This document shows, piece after piece, positions 58,455 to 64,000 of a stretch of 64,000 nt of DNA. The notes beneath the pieces were generated by a model that was given only the letters and a program-made list of their open reading frames with translations, was not told the origin of the DNA and searched no databases. Within the stretch, counting starts at the first letter, position 1; each line of letters starts with the position of its first letter. This stretch comes from Bin80 sp965220365 (GTDB taxonomy: Bacteria > Bacteroidota > Rhodothermia > Rhodothermales > Bin80). Location of the stretch: contig OZ244823.1 of assembly GCA_965220365.1 (NCBI GenBank), forward strand, positions 2,604,001-2,668,000. The letters run 5' to 3'. The translations under genes were made by a program, and so were the position numbers.

Positions 58455-59857
58455 GGGGCTTCACCCATTATTGTGATCGGATCTGTAAATTTAGGCAAAT
58501 TGGGAATAAGGCGGTCATGATTTGGGATCATTTTCCATTTGTTTCTGGTCGTCATTCCAGGAGATGAACCAAAGCAGATACGCATACAATGAAAACGAAT
58601 CAAGAGGGCGTCCGCGGGAGTTTAGGTCTGGGCTCACCGTGGGAGATTCTATCGGATGAGTATGATAATTCAGATCGTGTACGACGGGTCATGTTAACCT
58701 GCTCGGATACGTCTTCGCTGGCCTGTCCGCAGTGTAAGGAGGTTTGTCCATTTTATGATTTGCGCACGGCGCGTTCCTGGCGTCATCTTGATACGTGTAC
58801 GTATCGTACGGAACTGATCGCCCGAATCCCGCGGGTAAAATGTCCTGCGCATGGGGTTCGGACGGTGGAGGTTCCCTGGGCTTCGCCGAGTTCCCGGTTC
58901 ACCTATGGTTTTGAAGAGATGGTGATTGGCTGGCTTCGTGAGGCGAGTGTATCGGCGGTGTCTCGCCAGCTTGGGGTGGGCTGGAAAGCGGTCTCACGGA
59001 TCATGGAGCATGCGGTAGAACGTGGACTTGATCGCAGACAAACGGAGATCATTCCGCACATTTGCGTGGATGAGACCTCCTTTCGCAAGCGGCACAAATA
59101 CGTGACGATCGTGTCCAATGCGAAGTCAGGTCAGGTCCTGTATGTGGGGATCGGTCGCACCAAAGAGGTGCTCCAGCACTGGTATCAACGTCTCAGTTCC
59201 GAACAATTGGCGGGAATTGAGAGCGTGAGCATGGACATGTGGCCCGCCTACATCTCGTCCACCTTCGCGTGTGTTCCAGATGCAGAGAAGAAGATTGCGT
59301 TTGACCGGTTTCATGTGGCAAAGTATCTGGGGGAGGCCGTGGACAAAGTGCGCCGTCAAGAGCACAAGGCGCTACGCGCCGAAGGCGACACAACCCTCAC
59401 CGGAAGTAAGTACGACTGGCTAACAAACCGGGAAAATATGTCCAAGAAGCAGAAAAGGCGGTTCCAGTCGTTGAAGAACAGTTCGTTGAAAACTGCCCGG
59501 GCATGGGCAATCAAGGAGATGGCCCGGAATCTATGGCATTATGTGCATCCCACCTGGGCCCGCAAGGGCTGGGAAAAGTGGCTCTCCTGGGCCATGCGCT
59601 GCCGCCTGGAGCCGGTGAAGGAAGCCGCCAAAACCATTAAAACACATCTGTGGGGAATCATCAATGCGATTATTCTCAAGGTTAGTAATGGCCCGGCCGA
59701 AAGCATCAACAGCCGCATAAAAACCGTCAAAGTACGCTCCCGTGGATTCCGAAATAATGAACGATTTGCCACCGCCATTTACTTCCATCTCGGAGGGCTG
59801 GACCTCTCCCCCAGAATGCAGTGAAAATCATGTTTTCACAAAATTGGCACAAGAACC
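58455..59857 (+). mobile_element. ISL3-family element, copy 2, complete, 1,403 bp
   Basis: The left end is GGGGCTTCACCC and the right end complements GGTTCTTGTGCCA, giving imperfect terminal repeats. A perfect eight-base target duplication GTATTTTT lies at 58447-58454 and 59858-59865. It inserted at the end of the element B transposase gene, so its duplication overlaps that gene's stop codon and leaves the frame intact. Confidence 0.93.
58589..59824 (+). CDS. ISL3-family transposase, copy 2
   Basis: This 411-residue transposase is nearly identical to the one at 12725-13960, with the same cysteine-pair region, helix-turn-helix and catalytic motifs (ICVDETSF, SMDMWPAY, NGPAESINSR). A one-base difference upstream closes the longer frame seen in copy 1, which fixes the start at this ATG. 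Near identity of two copies 46 kb apart indicates recent movement. Confidence 0.93.
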   Translation: MKTNQEGVRGSLGLGSPWEILSDEYDNSDRVRRVMLTCSDTSSLACPQCKEVCPFYDLRTARSWRHLDTCTYRTELIARIPRVKCPAHGVRTVEVPWASPSSRFTYGFEEMVIGWLREASVSAVSRQLGVGWKAVSRIMEHAVERGLDRRQTEIIPHICVDETSFRKRHKYVTIVSNAKSGQVLYVGIGRTKEVLQHWYQRLSSEQLAGIESVSMDMWPAYISSTFACVPDAEKKIAFDRFHVAKYLGEAVDKVRRQEHKALRAEGDTTLTGSKYDWLTNRENMSKKQKRRFQSLKNSSLKTARAWAIKEMARNLWHYVHPTWARKGWEKWLSWAMRCRLEPVKEAAKTIKTHLWGIINAIILKVSNGPAESINSRIKTVKVRSRGFRNNERFATAIYFHLGGLDLSPRMQ

Positions 59858-59863
59858 GTATTT

Positions 59864-61675
59864 TTATGCTTTGGCGCTCTCTGTTTTCGGGCGTTTCGTC
59901 TTGATTCGCTGTGTATTCCGTCCCAATTTGAGTCCCATTGCCTGAAAGATTTGACGCTGGAATGGCTTGAGATCCCGGTCTTGTTTGAGCAGGATACAAT
60001 GGGTCTTGTTCTGGGGAAGCACGGTCGTCACGCGCATATGCTGGTTGAGTTTGACCTTGAGCGTGCCCCAGTTCTTGTGGATCTGCTTTGCCCCCAACGT
60101 GCTTCGAATCAGATGCACGACATGGAAGGCCAGAATGGACAGGAACAGATGGGCTTCAATCTGCTCGTCTTTGCTATGGTAGATTGGACGGAAGCCCAGG
60201 TCGGATTTCATGGTTCGGAACGAGTGTTCAATGTCTCCCAACTGCCAATATGTTCGTGCAAGATCCTCACAGGACCCGTTCGTATGACTGGTCCGCAGGA
60301 CGTATCCGCCAAAGGCTTCGGTGCAGGCATTATAGGCCGAGCGGCGCCTCAGGAGAATCTTTCGGGCGTTCCCTTGTGGCCCCTTCTTCTTCACGAGCGT
60401 AACCTCGTAGTGATATCCGACCTGTTTGTCTTTCTCCACGAGTCGTCCCACTTTCCGCTGAATGACCGAATACTTCTTCGGACGCCCGGGCACCGTAAGC
60501 CCCTCGTTCAGGTGTGCGATGGCCGCTTCAAATTTGGCGCGCTTCGTGGTGATGATTTGGTCGCTGACCGCCTGCCGGGCCTCACTGTGTAGATACACCC
60601 GCCGCTCTGCATCGGTTTCCTCCAGTTTCCAGGCGCGTACGTCCATCTCATGGGTGGTTTGAAACACCTGATCCGGTTCCCGGTCCGGCACCGGGGGCGT
60701 CTTTGTGCGCTGCACACAGATCCAGTTCAATCCCGCATCCTTCAAATACGCCAGATTCGCCTCCGTTGCAATGCCCGCGTCCATAATGACCGTCGGCTGC
60801 TCTGCGTTTAACTGTTCAATGGCCGTGCGCAAGGTCTGCGGTTCACTTGCATTGCCGGGGAGAATTTCTGCGGTGCGCGGGAACCCCGAAGCATCCAGGG
60901 TCATCGCCAGAGTGACCAGCGGGCAATCGTTGCGCTTTTGCTTGCTGCGCCCATGGCGCAAGAGTGCGCCTTTCTTGCGACCCATGGAGTAGGTATTGGT
61001 CAGATCATAGAAAACAATCGTTTCCGTAAAACCCAATAACGCTTTCGTGGTGCCGAAGAGTTCGTCCATAATCGTCTTCCGGTGCTCATAGAGCGCGGCG
61101 GCAATGCGGTAGAGTGTCCGGTCACAGGGATGCTTGGCACGGAGTAAGTCCAGAATTCCAGAGCGTTCGCACATCCAGTCATGGGTTTGCCCTTCACGCC
61201 CGGGAGCGAGCATCCGTCCCACCACCAGGGCAATGGCCCAGTGGATCTGATCCCGATTGAAGTTCAAGGCTTGCAGGATCCGGGCAAACCCCAATAGACG
61301 CAGGGCTTTGAGCGCCACGCGCTCACCGCCAACCGTGCGCGTGTCGGTATGATGGATCTCGTTGGTGAGAATGGCATCCCGGTCATCACGTGGATCATGA
61401 ACATAATAACCCTTGCGTTTGAGCTTCTCCATGATCTGCTGACTCATCTGGCGAAGGGCCTCGTCTTCCAACGGCAAGCGCGTATGTCCGTGCAAGCCGT
61501 CGAGGACGAGTTGCATGAGTGTTGGCCATTGTTCTTTGGGGAGGTTGAAGTCTTTGCCGAGGTTGAGCAGGGTTCGTTGTCGGGGATTTCCGTGGACACG
61601 ATAGGATTCAACAATGGAATGGTAGACGATCTTTTTGCCGGATTTGAGGGTCCGGGGTTTCGCGTAGATATACAT
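59864..61675 (-). CDS. IS4-superfamily (IS1634-like) transposase, element B
   Basis: This 603-residue homologue of the transposase at 14206-16014 starts MYIYAKPRTLKSGKK. Catalytic-region motifs are IVFYDLTNTYSMG, TVIMDAGIATEANL and YWQLGDIEHSFRTMKSD. It is intact although an ISL3 element sits at its stop codon: the TAA at 59864-59866 overlaps the ISL3 target duplication. It differs from element A at many residues, so the two are diverged members. Confidence 0.92.
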   Translation of the reverse strand: MYIYAKPRTLKSGKKIVYHSIVESYRVHGNPRQRTLLNLGKDFNLPKEQWPTLMQLVLDGLHGHTRLPLEDEALRQMSQQIMEKLKRKGYYVHDPRDDRDAILTNEIHHTDTRTVGGERVALKALRLLGFARILQALNFNRDQIHWAIALVVGRMLAPGREGQTHDWMCERSGILDLLRAKHPCDRTLYRIAAALYEHRKTIMDELFGTTKALLGFTETIVFYDLTNTYSMGRKKGALLRHGRSKQKRNDCPLVTLAMTLDASGFPRTAEILPGNASEPQTLRTAIEQLNAEQPTVIMDAGIATEANLAYLKDAGLNWICVQRTKTPPVPDREPDQVFQTTHEMDVRAWKLEETDAERRVYLHSEARQAVSDQIITTKRAKFEAAIAHLNEGLTVPGRPKKYSVIQRKVGRLVEKDKQVGYHYEVTLVKKKGPQGNARKILLRRRSAYNACTEAFGGYVLRTSHTNGSCEDLARTYWQLGDIEHSFRTMKSDLGFRPIYHSKDEQIEAHLFLSILAFHVVHLIRSTLGAKQIHKNWGTLKVKLNQHMRVTTVLPQNKTHCILLKQDRDLKPFQRQIFQAMGLKLGRNTQRIKTKRPKTESAKA

Positions 61676-61921
61676 GGTCGTGGAAAGGAATTTGCGAGTT
61701 ACACCATGGAGTTGGCGAAAAGATACCGCAAAATCCCACTACATTAAGGAGATTGACAAACGAATTGGAAAAAACCGCGTACTTTGTTCAAAATTAGCCG
61801 ATTTTACCCCAAAATAAGGGGAAATTGGCCAAAAAAAAATCTGAAATCAGATCAGAAAATCAGACCGGATGGAAGGGAAATGTCGAACTCGCGGATAGAG
61901 CGATAATGTAGCGGTGTAGAT

Positions 61922-62007
61922 TCAGATTGATGTTGCCAGGGTAATCAGATTGATGTTGCCAGGGTAATCAGGTCGATGTTGCCAGAGTAATCAGGTCGAT
62001 GTTGCCC
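61922..62007. repeat. Tandem 23-base terminal repeats of the IS21 element
   Basis: The units start at 61922, 61945, 61968 and 61991. The first two read TCAGATTGATGTTGCCAGGG plus TAA. The third changes GATT to GGTC and GGG to GAG, and the fourth is cut short after TTGCCC. They are likely IstA binding sites. Confidence 0.8.
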
Positions 62008-62133
62008 ACCTCGGGTGGTCTATAATCCGGTTGATATTCAGTGCAACATTGATCTGCGATTCGCAGCAGGATTTGTTGTTGGAGCGGAACTTATTTCCCG
62101 GCATTTGTGGCTTTGGATTAAACAGAGCTACCT

Positions 62134-63708
62134 ATGCCACAACAACGAATTTGCATGAAGATCATTCGAGATGTGCTGCGTCACTATCACGGTGACCGGT
62201 GCAGTAAACGTCAAATCGCGGTCCATCTGGGTCTTTCCCGGGGAACCGTCCGCAATTATCTTCGCCGCGCTGCGGAGGCGGGCGTATTCTGGCCCCTTCC
62301 CGAAGGACTCACGGACAAGGAGTTGGAAGCGTTGCTGTTTCCGGCAAAGGAGTTTCCGTCCGAGCGTCCTCAGCCGGACTGGGCTGCGGTTCATAAGCAG
62401 TTATCCCGGACGGGGATGACTTTGGAGCGGTCCTGGCACGCCTATCGCCAAGCGCATCCGGATGGATATAGCTACGGGCATTTTTGTGAGCGGTACAAAA
62501 ATTGGAGCCAGAAGCATAAGGTGACGATGCGGCTTCATCACAAAGCTGGGGAGCAGCTTTTTGTTGACTATGCCGGCGACACGATTGAGATCACGGACCC
62601 CGAAACGGGCGAGGTGCGCAAGGCCCAGATTTTTGTTGCCACCCTGGGCTGTTCCAATTATACCTACGTGGAGGCAACGCCGGATCAGAAGATTCGCAGC
62701 TGGATCGGGGCGCATGTCCGGGCGATGGCGTTTTTTGGCGCGGTGCCTGCGATCGTGGTCTGCGACAATTTGAAGGCCGCCGTGGTACGCGCGGATCGCA
62801 AGTCTCCCCAGATTCAGCGTACCTATCTGGATTTCGCCCGTCACTATAACAGCAGGATTTCACCTGCTCGCGCAAAAAAACCTCAGGACAAGAGCCTTGT
62901 CGAATTAGCCGTGAAATTTGCAACAAGCAGGATTTTGACTGCGCTCAAGCCCCGACAGTTTTTCAGCATTGCGGAGCTCAATGAAGCCATTGCACCCTTA
63001 CTGGAGCAGTTGAACGAGGCGCCCTTTCAGAAGAAAACAGGCACGCGGCGGAGTCAGTTTGAAGAACTCGACCGGCCTGCCATGCGCCCGCTTCCAGAAA
63101 CGCCGTACGAGTTCCGGGAATGGAAAAAGCTGAACGTGAACATTGACTACCATGTTCAAGCCAATTTTGCCTATTACAGCGTGCCGTACCGCTTGGTTGG
63201 CAAGAAAATGGATGTGTGTATCGGCGAAAACCTGGTCAAATGCTTCTACAAGCACGAATTCGTGGCCACACACCCGCGCATGAAGGCCAAAGGGGGCTTT
63301 AGCACCCACCCAAATCACATGCCGGAAAGACATCGTCGTTATCGCGATCGTGAACGTTTGCTCGAGCGTGCGCGCGCCGTGGGTCTGGAAACCGAGCGCT
63401 TGGCCCAACAACTGCTGGGGCGCCGCTCCCACCAAGAGCAGAACTTCCGCGCAATCCTCGGCATTCTGGGACTCCTGGACCGCTTTGGCGCTGAGCGCCT
63501 GGAGTCTGCATGTCGTCTTGCGTTGTCGCTGGGGCCGCGTGCGCACAATTATCCAACCGTGTCCTCCATTCTGCAAAAAGAACGGGACTTCCTGTTTGAA
63601 CCCGCCCCCTGTACGCCACAAATCCTGCATGATAATCTTCGGGGCGGAGATTATTATGCCGCCAAACCCAAAAATTCATCCAACAATGCCACATCATCCA
63701 ACGTTTGA
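62134..63708 (+). CDS. istA: IS21-family transposase IstA
   Basis: This 524-residue DDE transposase has an N-terminal helix-turn-helix (GDRCSKRQIAVHLGLSRGTV), then EQLFVDYAGDTIEI (first Asp) and AIVVCDNLKAAV (second Asp). The third catalytic region follows after KPQDKSLVE, and the C-terminal Mu-type beta-domain contains YYSVPYRLVGKKMDV. Length is normal and the frame is intact. The stop overlaps the istB start by 23 bases. It is a diverged homologue of the broken istA at 16487-17287. Confidence 0.94.
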   Translation: MPQQRICMKIIRDVLRHYHGDRCSKRQIAVHLGLSRGTVRNYLRRAAEAGVFWPLPEGLTDKELEALLFPAKEFPSERPQPDWAAVHKQLSRTGMTLERSWHAYRQAHPDGYSYGHFCERYKNWSQKHKVTMRLHHKAGEQLFVDYAGDTIEITDPETGEVRKAQIFVATLGCSNYTYVEATPDQKIRSWIGAHVRAMAFFGAVPAIVVCDNLKAAVVRADRKSPQIQRTYLDFARHYNSRISPARAKKPQDKSLVELAVKFATSRILTALKPRQFFSIAELNEAIAPLLEQLNEAPFQKKTGTRRSQFEELDRPAMRPLPETPYEFREWKKLNVNIDYHVQANFAYYSVPYRLVGKKMDVCIGENLVKCFYKHEFVATHPRMKAKGGFSTHPNHMPERHRRYRDRERLLERARAVGLETERLAQQLLGRRSHQEQNFRAILGILGLLDRFGAERLESACRLALSLGPRAHNYPTVSSILQKERDFLFEPAPCTPQILHDNLRGGDYYAAKPKNSSNNATSSNV

Positions 63709-64000
63709 TCAACTCGAAAAACTCCGCTTTCACGGGATGGCCCGTGCGCTGCGCGATCAGTTGGCGCAGCCCGATATCAACCGCTTATCCTTCCTGGAGC
63801 GTCTGACGCTCCTGCTTGATTGCGAAACCAGCGACCGAGAAAACAGAGCCCTGAACATGCGCCTGCGTCGGGCCAAATTGCATCAGGTCGCCTGCATGGA
63901 AGACATTGATTACCGGACGCCGCGCGGACTCAACCACCAACAAATGTTACAACTGGCCAACTGTGACTGGATCCGCCGGCACCTGAATGTGATCCTGACG
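63686..64000 (+). CDS. istB: IS21-family transposition helper ATPase IstB (3' partial)
   Basis: The first 105 codons are visible, starting MPHHPTFDQLEKLRFHGMAR and continuing with ERLTLLLDCETSDRENRAL, the characteristic IstB N-terminal helical domain. The AAA+ ATPase core lies beyond the window. The start overlaps the end of istA, the usual arrangement for translational coupling. Confidence 0.9.
   Translation, partial: MPHHPTFDQLEKLRFHGMARALRDQLAQPDINRLSFLERLTLLLDCETSDRENRALNMRLRRAKLHQVACMEDIDYRTPRGLNHQQMLQLANCDWIRRHLNVILT

Larger units (their letters stand above)
58361..61893 (-). mobile_element. IS4-superfamily element B, interrupted by ISL3 copy 2
   Basis: The ends are CGCAAGTTAGACATTG at 58361 and the complement of CGCGAGTTCGACATTT ending at 61893, matching the ends of element A. 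Flanking tetranucleotides GATG (58357-58360) and GATA (61894-61897) may be a four-base target duplication with one change. Subtracting the nested ISL3 and its eight-base duplication leaves 2,122 bp, against 2,119 bp for element A. Confidence 0.85.
61907..64000 (+). mobile_element. IS21-family element (right end outside the window)
   Basis: It carries the istA/istB gene pair in the usual overlapping order. The left end is placed tentatively at TGTAGCGG (61907), since IS21 elements usually begin with TG. Directly inside are four tandem 23-base units, in keeping with the multiple terminal repeats to which IstA binds. It adjoins the right end of IS4-like element B with about 13 bases between. Confidence 0.8.

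Overview
The window looks like chromosome from a Bacteroidota-type bacterium, most likely of the Rhodothermota/Balneolota kind. The evidence is two large TonB-dependent receptors with N-terminal carboxypeptidase-regulatory-like domains, two secreted proteins ending in a T9SS-type sorting domain with the NYPNPFNPST signature, and few Shine-Dalgarno sequences before start codons. No rRNA, tRNA or CRISPR array was recognised. The taxonomy is an inference from these families only.

Layout. 1-1414: end of birA and the overlapping coaX, followed by a minus-strand ybaK-like remnant. 1980-12363: a TonB-dependent receptor, then a T9SS-exported protein and a small carboxypeptidase-regulatory-like protein. 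Two IS4-superfamily insertion sequences (5181-7329 and 7343-9277) separate the receptor from the other two genes. The second IS is flanked by perfect 257-base direct repeats, and the left repeat was later split by the first IS. 12590-17287: an ISL3 element carrying a nested IS4-like element, then a broken IS21 istA. 17755-24260: a Cache-like sensor protein, a CoA-binding protein, polyphosphate kinase 2, a small membrane protein, pdxH and polyphosphate kinase 1. 24448-31967: a second TonB-dependent receptor, an internally duplicated T9SS-exported protein and a Na/Pi cotransporter. 32111-33880: a DinB/YfiT-type protein, a 350-base ISL3 relic and an SDR oxidoreductase.

34514-57933 (minus strand) is one giant surface-protein gene of roughly 7,800 codons. 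In order it has a signal peptide, Calx-beta-like repeats, about 54 Ig-like repeats, more Calx-beta-like repeats and an autotransporter-type beta-barrel. About 13 apparently identical tandem copies of a 576-base unit lie inside it. A one-base deletion near 39268 splits it into two reading frames, and an A9G9 tract lies about 100 bases before the likely start.

58361-64000 is again mobile DNA: a second IS4-like element with an ISL3 copy nested inside it (the reverse of the nesting at 12590-16116), then the start of an IS21 element (istA and partial istB).

Working together (inference): polyP kinases 1 and 2, the Na/Pi symporter, the adjacent receptor and exported protein, and a row of 10-11-base-phased TTAnnn hexamers in the ppk1/receptor intergenic region suggest a phosphate acquisition and storage locus. 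The giant protein is probably a surface adhesin whose expression and length could vary through its homopolymer tract, its frameshift and its satellite-like array.
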